A DNA stretch of 64,000 nt from an uncultured Prevotellaceae bacterium (GCA_902780025.1 CACZDV010000005.1:1-64000), one strand, 5' to 3'; numbered from the stretch's first letter, positions 36,088 to 43,123 are shown. Notes: generated from the letters alone by a model not told the origin. A program made the numbers and translations.

Positions 36088-36990
36088 TTACTTGTCTTTC
36101 TTTCCGAAAATTGAGAAATGCACGTAGCGTTTCGGATGGCTCTTCAAGTCAATCATCAGCGAGTCGGTATGCATCATCGTCGCATTCAAATTATTATAGA
36201 GCCCAGGGTCGCGCATCAGCAGTCCCAAGGTGCCTTCGTTCGAGTTCAGTTTGGCAGTCATCTGCTCCACATTACGCATGGTCTGGTCAACCTTGGCCAT
36301 AGTGGCAGCTACGTCTAAATGGCTCAGATTGCGGGTCAGCGTATCGGTATTGGCCATCACGCCGTCGGCTTTGTTCATCAGTCCCGGCAACTGACGGCTC
36401 AGACTGGCCGTAAGACGGCTCAGTTCCTCGCTGGTAGAAGTCAGACTGGAAGTGATATGTTCCACGTTGTGCAGGGAGTTGCTGATGGTGGGGTCAGCCA
36501 ACAGGGCATTGACGCTGGCCAGGATGGAGTCTATCTTCGGCAGCATTTTCTCAATCTGCGGCACCATACCGGCAGCCTTACCCATCAGTCCCGACTGCAT
36601 CTGTCCGTTGATAGTGTCGCCGACAGCCACCAAGGGACCGCCGACAGCGCCTAACTTCAGCTCCAGACGGACATTGCCCAACAAGTCGCTGGCAATTTCG
36701 GCCGTCGTCCCCTGCGGCACGTTCAGTTCCTCATCCAGTCCGATAACGGCCAGGATATTGTCCGGACGGGCATAGTCGTAGTCCAGAGACTCCACCGTTC
36801 CTACCTTCACACCGTTCACATAGACGGGACTGGAGGCCGACAGACCGGTGACATCGTTGAACTTCACCACATAGGTGTTACCACCTGAGAAGATGCTCAG
36901 GCCCTTCAAAAACTGCATGCCGAAAAACAGGAGAACCACTCCCACTATAGCCACTAAGGCTATCTGTACTTCCTTCGTAAAGAACTTCAT
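36088..36990 (-). CDS. MCE/MlaD family lipid-transport protein
   Basis: 300 residues. One N-terminal membrane anchor (IALVAIVGVVLLFFGMQFL, about residues 9-27), then the MCE domain at about 38-115 (TYVVKFNDVTGLSASSPVYV, GVKVGTVESLDYD, GTTAEIASDLLGN), then a long helical tail with heptad-like spacing (SSLTSTSEELSRLTASLSRQ). MlaD-type proteins form rings in the periplasm and move phospholipids between membranes together with an MlaE permease and MlaF ATPase. Those partners are not in the window. It follows the amidase gene by 8 bp and should be co-transcribed with it. Confidence 0.92.
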   Translation of the reverse strand: MKFFTKEVQIALVAIVGVVLLFFGMQFLKGLSIFSGGNTYVVKFNDVTGLSASSPVYVNGVKVGTVESLDYDYARPDNILAVIGLDEELNVPQGTTAEIASDLLGNVRLELKLGAVGGPLVAVGDTINGQMQSGLMGKAAGMVPQIEKMLPKIDSILASVNALLADPTISNSLHNVEHITSSLTSTSEELSRLTASLSRQLPGLMNKADGVMANTDTLTRNLSHLDVAATMAKVDQTMRNVEQMTAKLNSNEGTLGLLMRDPGLYNNLNATMMHTDSLMIDLKSHPKRYVHFSIFGKKDK

Positions 36991-36996
36991 ATCGCG

Positions 36997-37026
36997 TTTT
37001 ACTTTTTTACCTTTTTACTTTTATAC
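36997..37026. repeat. Octamer array across the amidase stop codon
   Basis: TTTTAC, TTTTTTAC, CTTTTTAC, TTTTATAC: units of 8 bp (the first shorter). It encodes the last residues of the amidase (YKSKKVKK) and includes its stop codon. Confidence 0.65.
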
Positions 37027-38255
37027 TCTCGTATAGCCTCGTTGACGTCCATCTTCTTGTCGCCACGGAAAGCGATGATGAAGGCCTCGGGGAAAAGGCT
37101 GAGCACTTCCTTGCGCAAGCGATAGATCTCCTGATAGTTGGTCGAGGCTCCCACGGTGTACTTATAGAGGCCGCCTTCACGGTAATAGGACGCATCGGTA
37201 CGTCCCTTCAACAGACGGTTACCAGACTTCAGCACGCTGCCGCTGGTCAGAATCTGCACCTTGAAGACCGGAGCCGACGTGTCGGCAGGCTTCGATGGGA
37301 TCTCAGGCTTTGTCTGTATTACAGGAACTTCCGATTTTTCCGGGGTCTCCTGAGTTTCCTGACTGACTAGTGTTTCCTGAGTCTCCGGCTGTTCCACCTT
37401 CTCCGGTTTCTCCGTCACAGGCTGTTCGGGAATCTCGGGAGCAGGCTTATAGGGCACCTTGATGCCCGGAGCCACCTTATTCTTATAAGCTACAAAAGCA
37501 TTATAGAAACCACGTGTGTACTGCTGCAGGGCACGGTCGCTATTCATATACTGTTCTTCGTCAGGCGTTGAGATGAAACCCAACTCCATTAGGCAGGCTG
37601 GCATCGATGTCAGACGCAGCACGGCAAGGTTGTCTTGATGCACCCCTTTGTCCAGGCGCCCCGTAGCCGAGCAGATATTCTTCTGCATGAATTTGGCTAA
37701 CTGGATGCTGTTCTCCAGGTTCTTGTCCTGCACCAGTTCGAAGAGGATATTGCTCTCGGGCGAGTTCGGGTCGAAACCCTCATAGTGCTGCTGGTAGTCC
37801 TTCTCGTAGAGGATGACGGCGTTCTCACGCTTAGCCACCTCCAGGTTCTCAATATACCCCTGCTTGTTACCGTCGCGACGACTACGACCTAAGGTGTAAG
37901 TCTGATAGCCGCGGGCGATATGTCCCTTAGGCAGGGCGTTGATATGGACGGAGACAAAGAGGTCGGCCTTGGCCTTATTGGCAATTTCGGCCCGCTGCCA
38001 CAGTTCAATGAAGCGGTCTGTCTTGCGGGTATAGACGACCTTCACGTCGGGACAGTTCTGCTCAATGATACGTCCGAAGGCCAGGGCGTAGCGCAGGGTC
38101 AGCGTTTTCTCTTTCGTGACCTTGCCCGGAGCACCATGATCCCCCCCGCCATGACCGGCGTCGATGCACACCGTAAACCGCTGCGTTGCACCGTCTACGG
38201 ACAGCACGACACAAAGAAGTATAGCGAATAAAAAAAGAAATCTCTTGTATATCAT
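36999..38255 (-). CDS. N-acetylmuramoyl-L-alanine amidase
   Basis: 418 residues; cleaves the bond between muramic acid and the stem peptide of peptidoglycan in the periplasm. Signal peptide MIYKRFLFLFAILLCVVLSVDG. The Amidase_3 domain (about 25-235) starts with the zinc-binding VCIDAGHGGGDHGAPG, continues with VYTRKTDRFIELWQRAEIAN and SVHINALPKG, and ends in CLMELGFISTPDEEQYM. A long Pro/Glu/Thr linker (about 275-335) leads to a small C-terminal SPOR-like domain (FKVQILTSGS, YTVGASTNYQEIYRLRKEV), which usually binds denuded glycan at division sites. The -7 element at 38261-38268 is so close that the mRNA is probably leaderless. MlaD-type gene follows. Confidence 0.93.
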   Translation of the reverse strand: MIYKRFLFLFAILLCVVLSVDGATQRFTVCIDAGHGGGDHGAPGKVTKEKTLTLRYALAFGRIIEQNCPDVKVVYTRKTDRFIELWQRAEIANKAKADLFVSVHINALPKGHIARGYQTYTLGRSRRDGNKQGYIENLEVAKRENAVILYEKDYQQHYEGFDPNSPESNILFELVQDKNLENSIQLAKFMQKNICSATGRLDKGVHQDNLAVLRLTSMPACLMELGFISTPDEEQYMNSDRALQQYTRGFYNAFVAYKNKVAPGIKVPYKPAPEIPEQPVTEKPEKVEQPETQETLVSQETQETPEKSEVPVIQTKPEIPSKPADTSAPVFKVQILTSGSVLKSGNRLLKGRTDASYYREGGLYKYTVGASTNYQEIYRLRKEVLSLFPEAFIIAFRGDKKMDVNEAIREYKSKKVKK

Positions 38256-38260
38256 TCGTG

Positions 38261-38268
38261 CAAAGGTA
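38261..38268 (-). promoter_or_regulatory. -7 element (TACCTTTG) abutting the amidase start
   Basis: Only 5 bp separate the element from the ATG at 38255, which predicts a transcript starting at or next to the initiation codon. Confidence 0.65.
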
Positions 38269-38312
38269 CTGCTTTTCCGTTAAAAAACGTATAAACGCCT
38301 GTGAGTTTTATT

Positions 38313-38352
38313 ACTTTTTCACTTTTTCACCCCTTCGCCTTTTCACCTTTCC
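38313..38352. repeat. Octamer array at the folB stop codon
   Basis: ACTTTTTC twice, ACCCCTTC, GCCTTTTC, ACCTTTCC: five 8-bp units. The folB stop (38343-38345) lies inside the array. Confidence 0.7.
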
Positions 38353-38708
38353 CAATGTAGTTCCACACCGGCACCCTCGCAGTCGGCTCCCATCGGCGGC
38401 GTCAGCTTGGTCAGCCACAGGTCGATAGAGGTAATGCGGGGGAAATCGCGAAGGAGGGCTTTTACGATGCGTCCGGCGACATGTTCCAGGAGTTGAGACG
38501 GCACCGCCATCTCACAGCGAACAAGCCGATAGACGGCGGCATAGTCGAGGGTGTCTGCCACATCGTCGCTTTCCATCGCCTGCTGCCACGGATAGCCGAT
38601 GCGCAGGGTGACTTCGAAGTCGCCACCCACCGTCCGTTCCTGAGGCAGCACACCGTGGAAGGCCCTAAACCTCAGTTTCTCCAGTCGGATATACGCCTGC
38701 GTCTCCAT
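38343..38708 (-). CDS. folB: Dihydroneopterin aldolase
   Basis: 121 residues, the usual size. It converts dihydroneopterin to 6-hydroxymethyl-dihydropterin and glycolaldehyde in folate synthesis. The signature region LRFRAFHGVLPQERTVGGDFEV contains the conserved His-Gly and Glu, and the YAAVYRLV, LLEHVAGRI and WLTKLTPPMGADCEGAGVEL segments follow in the family order. The start overlaps the end of the upstream NrdJ-tail gene by 44 bp in another frame. There is no alternative downstream start that would keep the needed first strand. The 3' end lies in an octamer array. Confidence 0.92.
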   Translation of the reverse strand: METQAYIRLEKLRFRAFHGVLPQERTVGGDFEVTLRIGYPWQQAMESDDVADTLDYAAVYRLVRCEMAVPSQLLEHVAGRIVKALLRDFPRITSIDLWLTKLTPPMGADCEGAGVELHWER

Positions 38709-39231
38709 CCGTCAGATCGCCTACTTCGGTATTGTTGGTATATTTCTTCAAGGCACGTTCTACGCCTATCTTCCACGTGTTAATACTCTCGTCACGCAAT
38801 TCCAGCGAACTGACCAGTTTGATGACGTGGTCAATAGGCATACCATAGCGCAGCACCCCGCTGATGAGCTTGGCGTAGTTCCAGTATTCGGGATTGAATT
38901 TCTCTGACAATCCTTCGACGGTGGTCTTGTAACCGCGCTTGTTCTCAAACTGGAAGTCGTAACGCTTCGTACCGTCGGCATTCACCTGCTTGATAATCTT
39001 TCCGCTGGTGACGGTCTTGGGCAGTACGATACCCTCGTCATCATCCTGCAGACCAGTAAAAATTTCGTACGGGCGTCCATCGAGCAATCCTACGAAAGCC
39101 ACCCACTTTTCCTTGTTGTTTTGGAAACGCACGACGTCGCATTCCAGCACCTGCGGTCGTACTTCAACCACCTTCGGGCGTACCTCACTCTGCTCAGCAC
39201 TCCCGCTGTTATTATTCTGTTCTTGTGACAT
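38665..39231 (-). CDS. Stand-alone NrdJ C-terminal-like protein, no cysteine tail
   Basis: 188 residues. The core from VLECDVVRFQNNKEKWVAF through LLDGRPYEIFTG, EGIVLPKTVTSGKI and FNPEYWNYAKLISGVLRYG matches my memory of the C-terminal part of Bacteroidetes adenosylcobalamin-dependent (class II) ribonucleotide reductase. The catalytic barrel that should precede it is absent. The cysteine-pair tail that should follow GVERALKKY is replaced by a polar stretch (TNNTEVGDLTDGDAGVY) that overlaps folB. It begins with its own ATG and a polar leader (MSQEQNNNSGSAEQSE), so it may be a genuine split or regulatory piece (as in split NrdJa/NrdJb) or a decaying fragment. No function is claimed. Confidence 0.55.
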   Translation of the reverse strand: MSQEQNNNSGSAEQSEVRPKVVEVRPQVLECDVVRFQNNKEKWVAFVGLLDGRPYEIFTGLQDDDEGIVLPKTVTSGKIIKQVNADGTKRYDFQFENKRGYKTTVEGLSEKFNPEYWNYAKLISGVLRYGMPIDHVIKLVSSLELRDESINTWKIGVERALKKYTNNTEVGDLTDGDAGVYPTGETEV

Positions 39232-39634
39232 ATCCGTTTGTTTTTTGCTGCAAATTTCGGCAAAAAAAACGAAACAGCCAAATGTTTTGGGGGGAAATCT
39301 TACAAATAGTCGTCTTAGATATGGCTTATATCAATTTTTATGCAAAAAGGTTGTCACGTTGACACAATGACGATGTACAGGGCGTATGCACCCTTTTTAG
39401 AGGGTGACATGGGTGACACAAGGGTGACACCCCTCCTTTTGGTGCCACCTAACCTCGACAGTAAGACCATATATCGTGAGTAACAAGGGTAGATGGCTTT
39501 CAAATTCTCTCGAGAATTCAGCAGTTACCCGGCACCTTCCGACGCGAAAGGTGCCACCTTTCTCCCAAATTCTCTCGAGAATTCAACCGCTTCTCATTCC
39601 TCTACGTCTGCTGGGGTTCCACCCTCACTTGGGT
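39232..39634. other. 403-bp intergenic region with ordered repeats
   Basis: No coding frame is supported. It holds a 13-bp palindrome TGTCACGTTGACA (39352-39364), three GGGTGACA motifs (39402-39429) spaced 9 and 11 bp apart, and two exact 20-bp direct repeats (39501-39520 and 39566-39585). Between the repeats lies an 8-bp-stem hairpin (GGCACCTT at 39531-39538 with AAGGTGCC at 39548-39555). Confidence 0.7.
39501..39585. repeat. Direct repeat pair with internal hairpin
   Basis: CAAATTCTCTCGAGAATTCA occurs exactly at 39501-39520 and 39566-39585. Each copy is itself nearly palindromic around TCGA, and the 45 bp between can form a GGCACCTT/AAGGTGCC hairpin. Downstream of the maturase gene. Confidence 0.85.
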
Positions 39635-40789
39635 TTAGTCGGCACTAAGGGTGCGCACCATGATATTAGCGGGGGCACGGCCAGCATCAATCTCGGCTTT
39701 CATGAAGTCCATATCGGCGGCGACATGGGCGAAGAACTGGCGGTAGCCGGAGCAGAGGTAGTTGAGGCCGGGCTCGCCGTAGCAGTCGGTCAGAAGGCGA
39801 TTCTTGGGACACTCACCGTGACAGGCGAAGAGCCAGCGGCACTCGCGGCACTGGCGGGGCAGCGACGACTGCTTCTGCTGCCCAAACTGGCGCTGGCGGT
39901 CGCTGTAGAGCAAGGTGGCGAGGGGCTGCTGGCGGATGTTGCCCAAGCGGTACTCAGGCCGGACAAAATGGTCGCACGAGTAGATGGTGCCGTCGGCCTC
40001 CATCACGGCGGCCTGACCGCAGGTGGGCGACATCGAGCAGACGCCGGGAGGCACACCGCACCAGTTGGCCAAGGTGGCATCGAAGAGCTGAACGAATACG
40101 CGTCCGACGTCGCGGCGTACCCACTCGTCATAGACGGCGCAGAGGAATCGTCCCCATTGGTCGGAGGTGATGCTGCAGTCGGGCTTGTCGGGTTCCACAA
40201 CGGGCGTGAACTGCAGGAATTCGCAACCGATTTGTCGGAAAAATTCATAAAACTCAACAGGGCTTTCGACATTGACGGCATTGACCGTCGCCATCGCGTT
40301 CCACTCCACTTCGTGACGCTGAAGGAGGGCGATGCCTCGCATCACGTCGTGCCACGAGCGACCACGGAAGCCTCCCCCCACCCCCCTCCAACTGGAGGGG
40401 GAGATATCGTGTAGTGGCTGGGGACCGTCGATGCTGATGCCGACGAGGAAGTGGTGGTCGTGGAGGAACTGGCACCACTCATCGGTGAGCAACGTGCCGT
40501 TGGTTTGCAGGCAGTTGTCAATGTGGCGATCACCGGCGTACTTCTGCTGTAGCTGCAGAGCTTTTTCGTAGAAGGAGAGCGGACGCAGCAGCGGTTCGCC
40601 GCCGTGCCAGGTGAAGAGCACATTAGGGGTGGTCTGCGCCTCGATATACTGGCGGGTAAACTCCTCCAGCAGGGCGTCGTCCATCACGCTACCGTTGCCT
40701 TTGTGCAGATAGTAGCAGTAGTCACACCGCAAGTTGCACCGCGAACCCACGGGCTTCAGCATGACGTACATCGGACTGCCGAACGGCAT
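39635..40789 (-). CDS. Anaerobic sulfatase-maturating radical SAM enzyme
   Basis: 384 residues from the ATG at 40789 (MPFGSPMYVMLKPVGSRC). A GTG start at 40837 would add 16 residues made of heptamer repeats. It converts the active-site Cys or Ser of sulfatases to formylglycine. The radical SAM motif CNLRCDYC (Cys18, 22, 25) and the auxiliary-cluster (SPASM) cysteines in CSMSPTCGQAAVM, IYSCDHFV and QCRECRWLFACHGEC are present. TWHGGEPLL and GISIDGPQPLHD are family blocks. Right after LHD, where the family normally has a D-x-Y-R segment, a GC palindrome supplies ISPSSWRGVGGGF, so substrate binding might be affected. Its target is almost certainly the sulfatase encoded just upstream. Confidence 0.9.
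   Translation of the reverse strand: MPFGSPMYVMLKPVGSRCNLRCDYCYYLHKGNGSVMDDALLEEFTRQYIEAQTTPNVLFTWHGGEPLLRPLSFYEKALQLQQKYAGDRHIDNCLQTNGTLLTDEWCQFLHDHHFLVGISIDGPQPLHDISPSSWRGVGGGFRGRSWHDVMRGIALLQRHEVEWNAMATVNAVNVESPVEFYEFFRQIGCEFLQFTPVVEPDKPDCSITSDQWGRFLCAVYDEWVRRDVGRVFVQLFDATLANWCGVPPGVCSMSPTCGQAAVMEADGTIYSCDHFVRPEYRLGNIRQQPLATLLYSDRQRQFGQQKQSSLPRQCRECRWLFACHGECPKNRLLTDCYGEPGLNYLCSGYRQFFAHVAADMDFMKAEIDAGRAPANIMVRTLSAD
40366..40403. repeat. GC palindromic element, copy 4
   Basis: GGAAGCCTCCCCCCA, then stem CCCCCTCC, loop AACT, stem GGAGGGGG. In frame within the maturase gene. Confidence 0.8.
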
Positions 40790-40800
40790 AGCGAAAGTCA

Positions 40801-40849
40801 ACTTCTCACTCTTCACTTCCCACTCTTCACTTCTCACTTCTCACTTCAT
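40801..40849. repeat. Heptamer array across the sulfatase/maturase junction
   Basis: Seven units of ACTTCTC/ACTCTTC type. It encodes the last sulfatase residues, its stop codon (40827-40829), and the upstream region or N-terminus of the maturase. Confidence 0.9.
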
Positions 40850-42233
40850 CCTCTATCGGATAATTGACGCTCGGTGTGCGCAACTGGCGCATCAACTTGT
40901 CAAGTTCTTTCACAACGTCAGGATGGTCGTCGGCAAGATTGTGCTGCTCGTAGGGATCGTCCTTGATGCGGTAGAGTTCCAAGGGAGCGCCCTTCTTCAC
41001 GGTCACGGCTTTCCAGCCCTTGTGGCGGATAGCCCGCTGCTTGCCAGGAAACTCCCAGTAGAGCGGGCGGCTGTCGGTATCGATGTCCTTGCCGTAGAAC
41101 AGCGGCGAGATGTCCATACCATTCGTATCTCGAGGTACGAGGTGCGAGATACGAGGTACGTCATCGCCCGCAGCTATCCGCGCCAACGTCGGCATGAAGT
41201 CGGGGAAATAGACGAGGTTGTCAATCTGACGGGCAGGAACGCGACCGGGCTGGTTGACGATGAGCGGCACGCGGATGCCGCCCTCGTAGAGCTGGCCCTT
41301 GCGGCCTTTCAGTCCGGCGCCGCAGTTCAGCTCTTTCATGGGAGCCATCACCGCCGCCCCGTTGTCGGAGGCAAAGATGACGAGCGTATTCTCACGAAGT
41401 CCGAGGGCATCGAGGGCGCCGAGCAGTCGGCCGATATGATAGTCCATGTGGGTGACGAGGGCGGCATAGCGCTTGGTGTTCTCTGACCAGTCGCCACGCT
41501 CGTCATACCATGACGTGTCGTCGATGTTATAGGGTTCGTGGGGCGCATCGTAGCCGAGGAACAGGAAGAAAGGCCGGTCCTGGTTGCGATGGATGAACTG
41601 GATGGCATCGTCGGTGGAGATCTCGGTATTGTGGCGCACGTGGGCATCGTGCTCGTTCTCCTTGATATGGATGAGCGAGTCGCCGTGCAGGCGGTAGTAG
41701 GGATAGTAATAAGGCGAATTCGAGTGGACGGTGGCGATGGTCCAGCCGTAAAACTCGTCGAAGCCCCGATGGTTGGGAGCCGCCTGTGGGTCGTAGCCGT
41801 CGAGGTGCCACTTATTGACCAGACAGGTGCGGTAGCCTGCCTTCGACATGACCGTGCCCAACGTGACATCCTCGGGCAGCAGGTTAGCCCGTCGCACGAT
41901 GGTGGTGTCGCCGTTGGGGTTAATCTTCAGCCCCGTCAGTCCTCCGGCGTAGCATTGGTTGTCGCGGATGCGGGTGTTGCCGGAGTTCTTGCCCGTCATC
42001 AGCGAACAACGCGACGGCGAACTGATGCCGCTGCCGGCGTAGGCTTGTGTAAACGATGTGCCGGTACGAGCCAGACGGTCGATATTGGGCGTCTGGATGT
42101 ACTGGTTGCCGTAGCAAGCCAAGTCGCCATAGCCCATATCGTCGGCCAGGATAAAGATGATGTTCGGGCGCTCGTCGGCAGCCATCGCCTGCTGGGCCAA
42201 GAGGGCACCAAGGGTCATCAGAACGTTCTTCAT
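40827..42233 (-). CDS. Secreted S1-family sulfatase, Ser type
   Basis: 468 residues from the ATG at 42233, which gives a signal peptide (MKNVLMTLGALLAQQAMA); the longer frame crosses the promoter and is rejected. The metal-binding ADDMGYGD and the sulfatase signature SSPSR-CSLMTG are clear; Ser71 is the residue to be turned into formylglycine, so this is a Ser-type enzyme needing the anaerobic maturase that follows. The VNKWHLDGY, DAPHEPY and FASDNGA blocks fit arylsulfatase A-like exo-enzymes acting on sulfated glycans in the periplasm. A heptamer array encodes RISHLVPRDT near residue 364, and the C-terminus (DEVRSEK) comes from another array. Shares a divergent promoter region with the nitroreductase. 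Confidence 0.92.
   Translation of the reverse strand: MKNVLMTLGALLAQQAMAADERPNIIFILADDMGYGDLACYGNQYIQTPNIDRLARTGTSFTQAYAGSGISSPSRCSLMTGKNSGNTRIRDNQCYAGGLTGLKINPNGDTTIVRRANLLPEDVTLGTVMSKAGYRTCLVNKWHLDGYDPQAAPNHRGFDEFYGWTIATVHSNSPYYYPYYRLHGDSLIHIKENEHDAHVRHNTEISTDDAIQFIHRNQDRPFFLFLGYDAPHEPYNIDDTSWYDERGDWSENTKRYAALVTHMDYHIGRLLGALDALGLRENTLVIFASDNGAAVMAPMKELNCGAGLKGRKGQLYEGGIRVPLIVNQPGRVPARQIDNLVYFPDFMPTLARIAAGDDVPRISHLVPRDTNGMDISPLFYGKDIDTDSRPLYWEFPGKQRAIRHKGWKAVTVKKGAPLELYRIKDDPYEQHNLADDHPDVVKELDKLMRQLRTPSVNYPIEDEVRSEK
41131..41160. repeat. Heptamer array, unit CGAGGTA
   Basis: CGAGGTA, CGAGGTG, CGAGATA, CGAGGTA in the sulfatase gene. It is the same unit family as in the receptor gene at 32876-32910, about 8 kb away. 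Confidence 0.9.
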
Positions 42234-42243
42234 ATCGTTTTTG

Positions 42244-42275
42244 TTTGCAAATTTACGAAAAAGTTTGTAATTTTG
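42244..42275 (+). promoter_or_regulatory. Full promoter of the nitroreductase gene
   Basis: TTTG (42244-42247), exactly 20 bp, TAATTTTG (42268-42275), 25 bp before the ATG. It overlaps the divergent sulfatase -7 element, so the two promoters may compete. Confidence 0.8.
42248..42255 (-). promoter_or_regulatory. -7 element (TAAATTTG) of the sulfatase gene
   Basis: Minus strand TAAATTTG, 14 bp before the ATG at 42233, so a leader of about 8 bases is expected. It also rules out the longer sulfatase frame. Confidence 0.6.
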
Positions 42276-42300
42276 CACTCAAAACATAAAAATAAATGCA

Positions 42301-43038
42301 ATGAAGAACTTAATGACCCGCCGCACCATCCGCAAGTATGCGGACAAAGAAGTTGACGAACAGCTGTTGAACCGCCTCATGGAGGAGGCTGCCCGCACCC
42401 AGACGATGGGCAACCTGCAGCTCTACTCCATCGTCGTCACCCGCTCGAAGGAGATGAAGCAACAGTTGGCCCCTGCCCACTTCAACCAGCCGATGGTAAT
42501 GGAAGCCCCCGTGGTGCTGACCATCTGCGCCGACTTTAACCGCACGACCCGCTGGTGTGAGGAGCGCAAGGCCGATCCAGGGTACGACAACCTGCTGTCG
42601 TTCCTCAATGCCGCCACCGACGCCCTACTCTACACACAGACGCTCTGCAACCTGATGGATGAGGAAAGATTAGGCTACTGCTATCTCGGCACCACCATCT
42701 ACCAGCCACAAGCGATTATCGACGTACTCCAGCTGCCCCGCCTGACTTTCCCCGTAGCCACGCTGACCGTAGGCTGGCCCGCCGAAGAGCCTCCCCTCAC
42801 GGACCGTCTGCCTTTGGAAAGTTTCGTACACAACGAGACATACCGCGACTACACCCCTGAGGCCATCGACCGCTATTACACCCCCAAGGAGCAACTGCCC
42901 GAGAATCAGCACTTCGTCAGCCTGAACCACAAGGAGACGTTAGCACAAATCTTTACAGACATCCGCTATACGAAAAAAGACAACGAGGCGATGTCAGAAG
43001 GACTCCTCCAAACACTCAAGAAACAAGGTTTCCTTTAG
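42301..43038 (+). CDS. Nitroreductase-family flavoprotein
   Basis: 245 residues. The N-terminal MTRRTIRKYADKEVDEQLL carries the RRTxRxY FMN-phosphate motif. EAARTQTMGNLQLYSIVV is the second FMN region, and LGYCYLGTTIYQPQAIID followed by LPRLTFPVATLTVGWPAE is typical of NfsA-like NADPH-dependent members. It should reduce quinones, flavins or nitro compounds in the cytoplasm; the natural substrate is not predictable. Monocistronic, with its own promoter and a strong terminator at 43077-43123. Confidence 0.9.
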   Translation: MKNLMTRRTIRKYADKEVDEQLLNRLMEEAARTQTMGNLQLYSIVVTRSKEMKQQLAPAHFNQPMVMEAPVVLTICADFNRTTRWCEERKADPGYDNLLSFLNAATDALLYTQTLCNLMDEERLGYCYLGTTIYQPQAIIDVLQLPRLTFPVATLTVGWPAEEPPLTDRLPLESFVHNETYRDYTPEAIDRYYTPKEQLPENQHFVSLNHKETLAQIFTDIRYTKKDNEAMSEGLLQTLKKQGFL

Positions 43039-43047
43039 CGAACACTC

Positions 43048-43061
43048 TTGATATAAATCAA
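43048..43061. promoter_or_regulatory. Perfect FNR/CRP-type box
   Basis: TTGAT-ATAA-ATCAA, the full FNR-consensus palindrome (flanks extend it to CTTGAT/ATCAAG). It lies between the nitroreductase stop and the fimbrial operon, centred about 80 bp upstream of the expected fimbrial transcript start. Whether a Bacteroidota regulator uses it is unknown. Confidence 0.45.
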
Positions 43062-43076
43062 GAATTTAATCTCTCT

Positions 43077-43123
43077 TAGCACAAAGTTGTCTAATTTTAT
43101 TCCAACTTTGTGCTATTTTTTTT
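43077..43123 (+). terminator. Terminator after the nitroreductase gene
   Basis: A 13-bp perfect stem TAGCACAAAGTTG / CAACTTTGTGCTA (43077-43089 and 43103-43115) followed by eight T. Confidence 0.92.

Noticed and set aside
39501-39585. Two identical 20-bp repeats considered as a minimal CRISPR array
   Set aside because: Only two copies, spacing of 45 bp with an internal hairpin, and no cas genes.
42234-42278. Upstream extension of the sulfatase (MQNYKLFRKFANKND)
   Set aside because: The extension overlaps the -7 element and would hide the signal peptide; the ATG at 42233 fits better.
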